A stretch of 64,000 nt of DNA from Aliishimia sp963721175 (GTDB lineage Bacteria > Pseudomonadota > Alphaproteobacteria > Rhodobacterales > Rhodobacteraceae), in the NCBI GenBank assembly GCA_963721175.1, contig CAVRIG010000026.1:310001-374000 (forward strand), written 5' to 3'. Below the pieces are notes generated by a model, which had not been told where the DNA came from, did not search any database, and saw nothing but the letters and a program-made list of their open reading frames with translations. Positions 28,894-37,021 of this stretch are shown one piece after another (the first letter of the stretch is position 1; each line of letters begins with the position of its first letter). The translations under genes were made by a program, and so were the position numbers.

Positions 28894-28937
28894 CACCTTC
28901 TCATCACAACTCCGACGTCGGAACGGTGGTTCCGACC

Positions 28938-30064
28938 TTAGAACGGGTGCGGATACCGGTAGTACACGACCGGCGCGCCGACATCGCCGCCGGAACTGTT
29001 GCTCGGACTGCTGCCCTCGAGCTCTGCGCCTGCTCCCAGCGTGACTGCATGTCGGCCGTGTATTCGTCGCGGCTCAGGTCGCCGGACTTGTCGGCGTCCG
29101 CGCGGTCGAACTGCTCGTTCATCTGCTGGTCCATGCTCGCCTGATCTGCCTTGCCGCCCTTCTGCTCGTCCGGGTCGATCATCCTGTTCCGGTTGGCATC
29201 GAGCAGCAGGAAGCGGAGCGCCGCGCGATGTGCGACCTCGTCACGGCTCATCTCGCCGGGGGACCGTTGGGCGTCCTGCGGGATGAAGATGATCCGCCGA
29301 AGGATCAGGTGCGGCTCGCCTTCCTGGCCGGACGCCGCCTGCATCCCCTGGTCGTCCGAAGCACCGGTCTGGCTGCCGTCGCCGCTGCCGCTCTGGGCGG
29401 ACATGTCGGTCTCGTTGCCACCTTGCCCGGACGTGCCGGTCTGGCTGCCGCTTTGGGCGGTCATGTTGCTCTGGCTGTCGCCTTGCGCGGAGGTGTTCGA
29501 CTGATCGCTGCCCGACTGCGAGTTCGTGGCGGTCTGTTGAGTGTCGGTGGACGTCCCGCCCTGGGTTCCGCCGCTCTGGTTACCACCGTCGCTGGCCGTG
29601 TCCTCGGGGCCGACGCCACCCTGGTTCTCCGGTGTCGCCGGCGCGAAATCGGCGTCGCGCACCTCCTTGTCGCTGCCGGTTTCACCCCAGCGCGCCATGT
29701 ACTCCTGGTCGGCCTTCGCCATGTACTCGTCCTGGTCGATGCTGCCGTCCTGGTTGGTGTCCATGGCGGAAACATCGTCATCCGTCATCGGCTCGGTGTT
29801 CGAGGCCATCTGCGACCAGCTGCCACGGCAATCCAGGTATTCGGCCTGAGTGATCATTCCGTCGTCATTGGCGTCGAGGCTCGAAAATTCCACCTCGGTC
29901 ACTTTCTGGAGTTCCTGCTTGTCGACCATGCCGTCCGAATTCTCGTCGGCGCTCATGTACCCGGTATCGCAAAACGACTCGCTGGTGTCGGACTGCGCCA
30001 GAGCGGCGCCACCGGACATCGCGATCAGTGCGAAAACGGAGATTGAAGTCAGTTGGACTTTCAT
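28938..30064 (-). CDS. Secreted EF-hand protein with Gln/Ser/Thr/Gly-rich linker, frameshifted at its end
   Basis: About 375 residues with a signal peptide (MKVQLTSISVFALIAMSGGAALA). Three EF-hand loops come first (DENSDGMVDKQE, DANDDGMITQAE, DTNQDGSIDQDE), then about 110 residues of low complexity rich in Gln, Ser, Gly and Thr, then two more (DANRNRMIDPDE and DADKSGDLSRDE). The frame changes near 29025; mended, the tail reads SSGGDVGAPVVYYRYPHPF and stops at 28938. Probably a calcium-binding extracellular or periplasmic protein. Start ATG at 30064. Confidence 0.78.
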
Positions 30065-30238
30065 GTTTTTGCTCCCATTTTCATGTCGGCCCAGAGGCCG
30101 ATGGTGACGGGAAGGGCGCGCGAGCCTCCATGTCTCCGGCCCTTCTCGAATGGGCGAACTCAACTCTCCACGGTCATGTTCCAACGTTTTTTGGGTTGAG
30201 CAGGGCGCGAAGGATCGACCGGGAATTGCACGCGGGCC

Positions 30239-30263
30239 GGAACTTCACGCGCCAAGGCGGGTT
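30239..30263 (+). promoter_or_regulatory. EcfG-type promoter of the paoABC-type operon
   Basis: GGAAC (30239-30243), 17 nt, GTT (30261-30263), about 40 nt before the first ATG of the operon. Confidence 0.65.
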
Positions 30264-30304
30264 GGTGCTGAAACCCACCGACCGCAGACAAAAGACTGGA
30301 TGCA

Positions 30305-30808
30305 ATGCAGACAACTCTGACAATCAATGGGGATGAGCACGGGCTCGACCTCGATCCGCGTGTCACGCTGCTAGATGCGCTGCGCGATCATCTCGGGCTG
30401 ACGGGATCCAAGAAGGGGTGCGACCACGGGCAGTGCGGCGCCTGCACGGTGCTGCTGAACGGGCGACGCGTGAACGCCTGCCTCACCTTGGCCGTGATGC
30501 ATGAGGGTGACGAGATTACCACGGTCGAAGGCTTGTCGAACGGCAAGCTCGCGCCGCTGCAGGCCGCCTTCATCAAGCATGACGGTTTTCAGTGCGGCTA
30601 CTGCACGCCCGGGCAGATCTGCTCGGCGACCGGCATGCTGGACGAACTCGCGCAGGGTTGGCCGAGCCATGTCAGCACCTCGCTAGACGGCGATTACGAA
30701 CTGACACAGGCGGAGCTCTCCGAACGGATGAGCGGCAATCTCTGCCGCTGCTCCTGTTATCCCGGAATCAACGCGGCGATCCGCGAGGCGAAGGAGCAGG
30801 GTATATGA
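30305..30808 (+). CDS. paoA: Aldehyde dehydrogenase iron-sulfur subunit PaoA-like
   Basis: 167 residues carrying two [2Fe-2S] clusters of the xanthine oxidase family. GCDHGQCGACTVLLNG (Cys 39, 44, 47) with NACL (Cys 59) form the plant-type cluster; FQCGYCTPGQI and NLCRCSCYPGI form the second. It passes electrons from the molybdenum site to FAD. Unlike E. coli PaoA there is no twin-arginine leader in front, so this complex should be cytoplasmic. Stop overlaps the next start (ATGA). Confidence 0.88.
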   Translation: MQTTLTINGDEHGLDLDPRVTLLDALRDHLGLTGSKKGCDHGQCGACTVLLNGRRVNACLTLAVMHEGDEITTVEGLSNGKLAPLQAAFIKHDGFQCGYCTPGQICSATGMLDELAQGWPSHVSTSLDGDYELTQAELSERMSGNLCRCSCYPGINAAIREAKEQGI

Positions 30809-31779
30809 GACCGTTCGATTATGTCCGCGCCGCCGACACCGAAAGCGCCTGCGATGCCGGCCTCGGACGGGATGCGTCCTTCATCGCGGGCGGCACCAAC
30901 CTGCTGGACCTGATGAAGCTGGAGGTGATGGCGCCTGCGACGGTCGTCGACATCTCGCGGCTGGGCCTCGACAAGATCGAGGAGGAAGATGACGGCGTGC
31001 GCATCGGCGCCACCGCGACCAACAGCGATCTTGCCGCGGATATGCGTGTGCGGCGGCGCTGGCCGCTTCTGTCGCGCGCGTTGCTCGCCGGGGCCTCCGG
31101 GCAGCTCAGGAACCGCGCGACCACGGGCGGCAACCTGCTGCAACGGACGCGCTGCCCGTATTTCTACGATACCGACACGCCCTGCAACAAGCGCAGCCCG
31201 GGCGAGGGGTGCGCGGCGCTCGAGGGCGAAACGCGCAATCACGCGATCCTGGGAACGTCCGAACAGTGCATCGCCCTGCATCCGAGCGACATGGCCGTGG
31301 CGTTGCGCGCGCTCGACGCCTGCGTGGAGGTTCAGCCGGCGGACGGACCGAAAAAATCCTACCGAATGGACGATTTCTACCGTCTGCCGGGCGATACGCC
31401 AAACGTGGAGACTGTGCTGGAACCGGGCGATCTGATCACCTCGGTCTTCCTGCCGGCACCGAAGGGCGACCGCCAGGTCTACCGCAAGGTGCGGGACCGG
31501 GCGTCCTATGCCTTTGCGCTGGTGTCGGTCGCGGCGGTGATCCGGATGGAGGGCGGCAAGATCGCCCATGCCGCCGTCGCGTTCGGCGGGCTCGCGCCGC
31601 AGCCGTGGCGCGACATGGAGGTGGATGCGCTGCTGACCGGCTCGAAACCCTCGGCGGCGCTGTTCGACGAGGTCGCCGATGTGCTGCTGCAGGACGCGCA
31701 GACCCACGGCGGCGATGATTTCAAGGTTCCGCTCACGCGTCGCGTGCTGCGGGCCGTGCTCGAGGAGGCGACGGGATGA
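30805..31779 (+). CDS. paoB: Aldehyde dehydrogenase FAD-binding subunit PaoB-like
   Basis: 324 residues. FIAGGTNLLDLMKLEVMAP is the FAD pyrophosphate loop and RNRATTGGNLLQRTRCPYFY the second FAD motif. The four Cys in TRCPYF, TPCNKR, GEGC and SEQC match the extra [4Fe-4S] cluster known from PaoB, which separates this enzyme from ordinary xanthine dehydrogenases. It overlaps both neighbours by 4 nt, so the three subunits are translated together. Confidence 0.88.
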   Translation: MRPFDYVRAADTESACDAGLGRDASFIAGGTNLLDLMKLEVMAPATVVDISRLGLDKIEEEDDGVRIGATATNSDLAADMRVRRRWPLLSRALLAGASGQLRNRATTGGNLLQRTRCPYFYDTDTPCNKRSPGEGCAALEGETRNHAILGTSEQCIALHPSDMAVALRALDACVEVQPADGPKKSYRMDDFYRLPGDTPNVETVLEPGDLITSVFLPAPKGDRQVYRKVRDRASYAFALVSVAAVIRMEGGKIAHAAVAFGGLAPQPWRDMEVDALLTGSKPSAALFDEVADVLLQDAQTHGGDDFKVPLTRRVLRAVLEEATG

Positions 31780-33950
31780 GTTTGGACCTGAAGGTCGATG
31801 GAAAATGCGACGACGCGGGGGAAAGCCTTGCCCAGGGTCTGCTGGGCGAACCGTTGGACCGGCCCGAGGGCTTCCTGAAGGTTACGGGTGCCGCTACTTA
31901 TTCCGCCGAAGGCTTGCCGGAACGCTGCGTGTTCGGCGTGCTGGTGCGCGCACCGACTCAAGGCGCGGTGACGGTGGAGAACGAGACCGAGGTGCGTCAC
32001 TCGCCCGGCGTTGTCAACGTGATCCGGGACCCGCGCATGGTGCGAAATGCTGCGCAAGGGACCGCGAACGAGGCGCCGGTGCAGGGTGTGGAAACTGCGG
32101 ACTACGTGGGACAGCCGGTGGCGCTCGTCGTCGCTGAAAGTTACGAGGAAGCGCGCCATGCGGCGCAGCTGCTCAGAATCCGGGCGGAGGGCGAACCGGG
32201 CCCGGTGGACCCGGACGCGGTGGAGCCGGAAGGCGAGCCTGGCACACAAGGCGATCTGGATGGTGCGATGAGGTCCGCGGCGCACAAGGTCGATGTCCAG
32301 TACACGACCGCTGCTCATACCAGTGCGCCGATGGAGCCGCATGCCGCGATCGCCTGGTGGGACGGCGACCGCCTGACCGTGCGCGCATCGCTGCAGATGC
32401 TGAAGTACAACCGCAACGAACTCGCCAACTCCCTCGGGATCGCGCCGGACAAGGTGCGCCTGCTGTCCCCGTATGTGGGCGGCGGATTCGGCTCCAAGCT
32501 GGGCATTTCGGCCGAAGCGGTGGCCGCCGCCATCGCCGCGCAGAAGCTCGACCGCCCCGTGCGCGTGGTGCAGCACCGCCGCCAGGTCTTCGAGACGGTC
32601 ACGCGGCGGTCCGAGACGCGGCAGCGGATCCGACTCGCGGCGGACGCCGACGGGCGGCTGAGCGGTCTGGGCCACGAGGCGCTGGTGTCGAACCTGCCCG
32701 AGGAATCCTTTTCGGAACCGGTGACGCAGGCGAGCGCCTTCGCCTATGCCGCCGCGAACCGGGTGATCGGCGAGCGCGTGGCGCGAATTCATCGGCCGGC
32801 CGCGGGCTCCGTTCGCGCGCCGGGTGAGTCGGTGGGCGTCACCGCCTTCGAATGCGCCATGGACGAATTGGCGGAAAAGACCGGCCTCGATCCGATCGAG
32901 CTGCGGCTGCGCAACATCCCCGAGGCGGATCCGGAGACCGGCAACGCGTTTTCCTCGCACATGCTGGCCGAGACGTTGCACGACGGCGCGGAGCGCTTTG
33001 GCTGGCAGGATCGCGACCCTGCTCCGCGCGCGCGTAAGGACGGAGAATGGTGGATCGGTACCGGCATGGCGGCGGCGTTCCGCGTGAACGTGATGATGGA
33101 AGCGGAGGCGCGTGTCTCGCTGGACGCCGGCGGCGCGCTCGTGGAAACCGACATGACCGATATCGGAACCGGCACCTACGCGATCCTGACACAGATCGCG
33201 GGCGAGGCGCTGGGGCTGCCGGCGGACCGGGTCACGGTGCATCTGGGCGATACGGAATTCCCGCCGGGCTCCGGCTCCGGCGGCTCCTGGGGTGCGGCGA
33301 CGACCGGCAACGCCGTCTGGCTCGCGGCGCAGGAAATCCGCCAGGCGATCGCCAGGATGATGGACTGCGACGAGGCCGACCTGACCCTGAAGGACGGGCG
33401 TGCGACCTGCGGCAACACCACCCGCGACGTGGCGGAGTTGCTGGGATCGGAAACCGTGCGCGGGCATGGCCACATCACCGCGGGCGATGCCTTCAGCGAC
33501 GTCCGGCAATCGACCTATGGCGCGCATTTTGCCGAAGTCGCGGTCAGTGACGTGACCGGCGAGGTCCGGGTGCGGCGGATGCTGGGCAGCTTTGCCGCCG
33601 GCCGCATCCTGAACGAGAAGACCGCACGGTCGCAATGCCATGGTGGGATGACTTGGGGGATCGGCATGGCCCTGACCGAAGGATTGGTGCATGACCGGCG
33701 TGACGGCCACATCGTCAACCGGGATCTTGCGGAGTACCACATCGCGACCAACGCCGACGTGCCGCCGCTGGAGGTGCATTTCGTGGAGGAACGCGACCCC
33801 TGGTCCGGCCCGCTTCAGTCCAAGGGGCTGGGCGAGCTCGGCATCTGCGGCGCGGGGGCGGCGGTTCTGAACGCCATTCACAACGCCTGTGGCGTGCGCG
33901 TCCGCGACATGCCCGCCACGCCCGACAAGGTGCTGGCCGGGCTTGCCTGA
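31776..33950 (+). CDS. paoC: Aldehyde dehydrogenase molybdenum-binding subunit PaoC-like
   Basis: 724 residues, close to the 732 of E. coli PaoC. PEGFLKVTGAATYSAEG opens the first domain; YVGGGFGSKLGISAEAV and SVRAPGESVGVTAFECAMDE are molybdopterin contacts; GSGSGGSWGAATTGNAVWLA is a cofactor loop; GLGELGICGAGAAVLNAI holds the catalytic Glu. It oxidises aldehydes, mainly aromatic in known members, needing molybdopterin cytosine dinucleotide. The maturation gene paoD/xdhC is not in this cluster. Intact over 2.2 kb. Confidence 0.88.
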   Translation: MSLDLKVDGKCDDAGESLAQGLLGEPLDRPEGFLKVTGAATYSAEGLPERCVFGVLVRAPTQGAVTVENETEVRHSPGVVNVIRDPRMVRNAAQGTANEAPVQGVETADYVGQPVALVVAESYEEARHAAQLLRIRAEGEPGPVDPDAVEPEGEPGTQGDLDGAMRSAAHKVDVQYTTAAHTSAPMEPHAAIAWWDGDRLTVRASLQMLKYNRNELANSLGIAPDKVRLLSPYVGGGFGSKLGISAEAVAAAIAAQKLDRPVRVVQHRRQVFETVTRRSETRQRIRLAADADGRLSGLGHEALVSNLPEESFSEPVTQASAFAYAAANRVIGERVARIHRPAAGSVRAPGESVGVTAFECAMDELAEKTGLDPIELRLRNIPEADPETGNAFSSHMLAETLHDGAERFGWQDRDPAPRARKDGEWWIGTGMAAAFRVNVMMEAEARVSLDAGGALVETDMTDIGTGTYAILTQIAGEALGLPADRVTVHLGDTEFPPGSGSGGSWGAATTGNAVWLAAQEIRQAIARMMDCDEADLTLKDGRATCGNTTRDVAELLGSETVRGHGHITAGDAFSDVRQSTYGAHFAEVAVSDVTGEVRVRRMLGSFAAGRILNEKTARSQCHGGMTWGIGMALTEGLVHDRRDGHIVNRDLAEYHIATNADVPPLEVHFVEERDPWSGPLQSKGLGELGICGAGAAVLNAIHNACGVRVRDMPATPDKVLAGLA

Positions 33951-34025
33951 CCTGCGAGGCGCCCGTTGGGCGTCAGGGTCGCTTGCGATACAGCGCCGTC
34001 ACAATACGGCGCAGGAGAAAGACGG

Positions 34026-34649
34026 ATGTGGACCTGGATCAACGAAAACGCCGCCGTGCTCAACGTCTTTCTCAACGCGGGCATGCTGGCGATCTGGGGC
34101 GTCTACCTTCACGTCTTCCTGACCACGTTCATTCGCCAGCGCAGCGCCACCATACTGGTCACGCGCGGCGCTGGAGAGGGCGTGAACGCACGGTGTCTGG
34201 TCACCAACATGAGCACCGAACCGGTCTATATCCAGAGCGTGCTGGCCACCGTCATCTCCAAGGATCGCGCGCTCACGTTGCCGGTGACCGATTCCGAAAA
34301 CAGCGAGGAAGCGGACCTGGAGTCCAGCATCTCGAGCCTGAGCAGCCAGGGACCGCTCAGCATGGGGCAGATCCGCGACCTGGGCCGGTTCTCCGACCTG
34401 ATCGAGCGTGTGTTGCGAAATGCCGACGAGGATCCGGGCCGGATGGACGCGCGCGGGGAGTTCGACGAGTTGGAACTGACGGTGATCGGCGCCTATGGTC
34501 AGGCGACGCTGGGCATGGCGGCCAAGCGTCGGTTCCGGCTGGAGGGGGAGGACTCACAGAGACTGGTACCGACCTCGATCGATACCGAGCAGATCCGCAG
34601 CCGGCGCGGCCGCCGTTATGTGAGGGAGTTGCTGGCGCAGCACCGCTGA
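34026..34649 (+). CDS. Membrane-anchored protein of unknown function
   Basis: 207 residues. One membrane helix (AVLNVFLNAGMLAIWGVYLH, about 9-32) at the N terminus, then a soluble domain with ILVTRGAGEGVNARCLVTNM and VYIQSVLATVISKDRALTLP, then a helical, charged part (SMGQIRDLGRFSDLIERVLR). I recognise no family. The start at 34026 has AGGAG 9 nt upstream. It follows the pao-type operon by 75 nt and might be its last gene, but nothing links the functions. Confidence 0.65.
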   Translation: MWTWINENAAVLNVFLNAGMLAIWGVYLHVFLTTFIRQRSATILVTRGAGEGVNARCLVTNMSTEPVYIQSVLATVISKDRALTLPVTDSENSEEADLESSISSLSSQGPLSMGQIRDLGRFSDLIERVLRNADEDPGRMDARGEFDELELTVIGAYGQATLGMAAKRRFRLEGEDSQRLVPTSIDTEQIRSRRGRRYVRELLAQHR

Positions 34650-34712
34650 TCGGTTGCGGCGGCACATTTCAGCGAGTTTCGCCAGATGTGCGGAAAGCGG
34701 AGAGCGCCCGGT

Positions 34713-34738
34713 GGAACGCGGCCGGGGCAAGATCCGTT
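34713..34738 (+). promoter_or_regulatory. EcfG-type promoter of the PRC-barrel gene, longer spacer
   Basis: GGAAC (34713-34717), 17 nt, CGTT (34735-34738), the same spacing as at katE; about 95 nt before the ATG at 34834. Confidence 0.45.
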
Positions 34739-34833
34739 GGCACAGGGAGCGCACGGCCTTCGAATTTCTGGAACATCTGCGGCCTTCGAAGGCTTGTCAC
34801 GTCATGAACCGAAACAAGGGAAGGAGAAATCCT

Positions 34834-35962
34834 ATGTTCCGTACAATCATGATGAGCGGCGTGTCGGCGCTCGCTCTCGCCGCGGCATCGACCGTTTGGG
34901 CACAAAGCGAAACGTCCGAGGAGACCGAACAGCAAGGTGCTGCCGCGGAGTTCTCAATCGAATACCACGACAGCGGAGACCGAAGACGGCCGCATCATCG
35001 TCGAGCAGGGCGAACCCGACGTGAACGTCGACGTGCCCCGCCCGCAAGTGACCGTCGAACAGCAGTCACCGGAAGTGACCGTGGAGCAACCGCAGGCGAC
35101 GATCACCATTCAGCAGCAGGCGCCGACCATCACCGTCGACCTGCCGCAGCCGATCGTGAATGTCGAGATCCCCGAGCCCAAGGTCACCGTTCGGGTGCCC
35201 GAGCCGAACGTGTCGGTCGACAGCGGCGAGCCCGATGTCGAGGTCTCGCAACCGGAACCTCGGATCCGCTTCGTGCGGCCCGAGCCGAACGTGGTCATCG
35301 AACAGGCCGAACCCGACGTGCGGGTGTCGAGAGGCGAACCGCAGGTCGATGTCGAGGATGCCGAAAGTGCGGACGTGAACGTCTCCCAGGCTGACGCCGA
35401 GGTGCAAGTCGAACCTGCGGGCGACGCGGATGTGCAGGTCTCCGGCGGCGAGCCGCAGGTCGAAGTCCAGGATCCGGAAGGCGCCGACGTGAACGTCGAA
35501 ACCTCCCAATCGGACACTCAGTCCGGAATGGACGATACAGCGCAGGCCGATGAGGGCCAGAGCGACGATGAACAGATGGCCGCGAACCAGCAGACCGACC
35601 AGCAGCCCGGCAATCAGACTGCGGATACGGGCCAGTCGCAACAGAGCGCCTGGAAGGAGACGTTCTCGGGAATGTACGTCCGGGACGTGGTCGGAATGAG
35701 AGTGATCGGTGAAAGAGGTGAAAACATCGGCGATATCGACCGCATCGTGATGGACGGCGGAACCCCGGCGGCGGTCATCGGTGTGGGCGGCTTTCTCGGC
35801 CTTGGCGAGCATATGGTCGCCGTGCCGCTGGATCGCTTTTCCCACGACGGTGCAAGCTTCGTGCTGGATAGTCTGACGCAGGACGAACTCGATTCGATGG
35901 CCGAATACGAGGGTACCGACGACCAGATGATCCCCGAAGACAATATGATCGAAGAACTTTGA
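34834..35962 (+). CDS. Secreted PRC-barrel protein with nine-residue repeats, frameshifted
   Basis: About 375 residues after one mend at about 34968. A signal peptide (MFRTIMMSGVSALALAAASTVWA) precedes a long array of nine-residue units (consensus xVxVxxxEP), then a Gln/Asp-rich linker (about 35520-35645), then a PRC-barrel domain: GMYVRDVVGMRVIGERGENI and GDIDRIVMDGGTPAAVIGVG, closing with LGEHMVAVPLDRFSHDG. PRC barrels with signal peptides are common stress proteins in this group. The start ATG at 34834 has AAGGAG 8 nt before it. The STAS-like gene follows by 67 nt. Confidence 0.78.
35018..35505 (+). repeat. 27-bp coding repeats (nine-residue units)
   Basis: Thirteen in-phase nine-residue units from 35018 to 35368 (for example DVNVDVPRP, QVTVEQQSP, NVSVDSGEP, DVEVSQPEP, DVRVSRGEP) followed by about five looser ones. 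Two alternating beta-favouring residues per unit and a Pro at the end suggest a strand-turn pattern such as a beta-solenoid or an extended rod. Confidence 0.85.
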
Positions 35963-36029
35963 GCCACCGATTTCGGGCCGGACACGCATCCGGCCCGAAG
36001 ACCCTTCACGCAATAACGGAAACCCCCCG

Positions 36030-36416
36030 ATGCTCGATACCCAAGTCATCACCGAAATCGATCTCGGCCTGCCGCAGACCTTCGCATTCCGCATCAACGG
36101 GGAAGTGCAGCAGGACGACATGCGACAACTGGCCGAGCGCATGCTTCACGCCTTCGACGAGTACGACGAGATGGACCTCGTGTTCATTTTCGATCGGTTC
36201 GAAGGCTCGTCGACGAGCGCAAGCTTCGACATGACCTCGCTGAGAGCACAGGTCAAATCGCTGGCGAACTTGCGCCACTACGTCGTGGTGGGCGCGCCAG
36301 ACAGCGCTTCCGGGCTCATCGAAACCATGGGCCACATTCTCCCCGTCGAAGCCAAAACCTTCGAAACGGAAGCGGAGGCACGTGAGTGGTTGGCCAAGCA
36401 GCCAAAGCTGAACTGA
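36030..36416 (+). CDS. STAS/SpoIIAA-like protein
   Basis: 128 residues: FAFRINGEVQQDDMRQLAER, then MDLVFIFDRFEGSSTSASFD and RHYVVVGAPDSASGLIETMG, ending with FETEAEAREWLAKQ. The SpoIIAA-like (DUF3478) fold with the final E..A..WL is clear. Such proteins are linked to stress and membrane association in other bacteria; the partner is unknown. It lies just after the PRC-barrel gene and before a good terminator, so the two probably form one transcript. Confidence 0.82.
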   Translation: MLDTQVITEIDLGLPQTFAFRINGEVQQDDMRQLAERMLHAFDEYDEMDLVFIFDRFEGSSTSASFDMTSLRAQVKSLANLRHYVVVGAPDSASGLIETMGHILPVEAKTFETEAEAREWLAKQPKLN

Positions 36417-36463
36417 CCAGAACCGGGTGCCCCACCACCCGGCCACGACAGCGCATCATGACG

Positions 36464-36496
36464 AAGGCCGCCGCAGGAACACTGCGGCGGCCTTTT
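36464..36496 (+). terminator. Intrinsic terminator after the STAS-like gene
   Basis: A 13-bp perfect stem (AAGGCCGCCGCAG and its complement) with a 5-nt loop followed by TT (TTTT counting the stem end), 48 nt after the stop. The plus- and minus-strand transcripts converge here. Confidence 0.75.
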
Positions 36497-36530
36497 GCGT
36501 GAGTGGTGGTTCGTTGGTTCGGCGCGTATC

Positions 36531-36728
36531 TCAGCGACGCAAGCTGGTCGAAGCGGAGCGGGGACCGGCGATGAACCAGATGATGAAGCCGATGATCGGC
36601 AGCAGGATCACCAGAAGGCTCCAGAGAACCTTGGCTCCCGTCGATGCACTTGACCCGATGATCGAGACGAGCGCCCAGATATCGAGCACGAGTACGATCA
36701 GCCCGCCTATTCCACCATATTCCAACAT
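36531..36728 (-). CDS. PLDc_N domain small membrane protein
   Basis: 65 residues: two hydrophobic segments, GGIGGLIVLVLDIWALVSII and VLWSLLVILLPIIGFIIWFI, with K(V)LW...LPxxGxxxWF in the second, the PLDc_N (cardiolipin synthase N-terminal) motif as a stand-alone protein. These are found as stress-linked membrane proteins (cf. YqaE/PLDc_N types). AAGGAG stands about 6 nt before the ATG at 36728. An EcfG-type promoter lies 60 nt upstream. Confidence 0.8.
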   Translation of the reverse strand: MLEYGGIGGLIVLVLDIWALVSIIGSSASTGAKVLWSLLVILLPIIGFIIWFIAGPRSASTSLRR

Positions 36729-36786
36729 TTTTGTCTCCTTGACTTGTGATGCGCCCCGGAGCGTCGTCCGGGGCCGTTGCAGGAGC

Positions 36787-36811
36787 AACGAAGTGGACGC
36801 CGACGGGTTCC
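36787..36811 (-). promoter_or_regulatory. EcfG-type promoter of the PLDc_N gene
   Basis: Minus strand GGAAC (36811-36807), 16 nt, CGTT ending at 36787. It is the rightmost copy seen in the window. Confidence 0.75.
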
Positions 36812-37021
36812 CGCGCCCGCGCGCGAGCTTCCGCCGATCGTGAAGATGCTTTCCGGGATGCAGTGCGATTGGGCCGGAATTCGAGCGTACACGTCAAGTC
36901 TGGAGAGGCGGGACGGCGGCAGACTTGGCAACTTGAGTTCGATCCGCGTGCGCGGAAGCGACAGGGAAGAAGAGGCACGGTGAACGGACCTGTCGCGGGA
37001 AGGCGCTGAGCGGTCGAGAAT

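Noticed and set aside
35018..35505. CRISPR-like repeat array
   Set aside because: The 27-bp units have no spacers, diverge at third positions and keep an open frame: a protein repeat.
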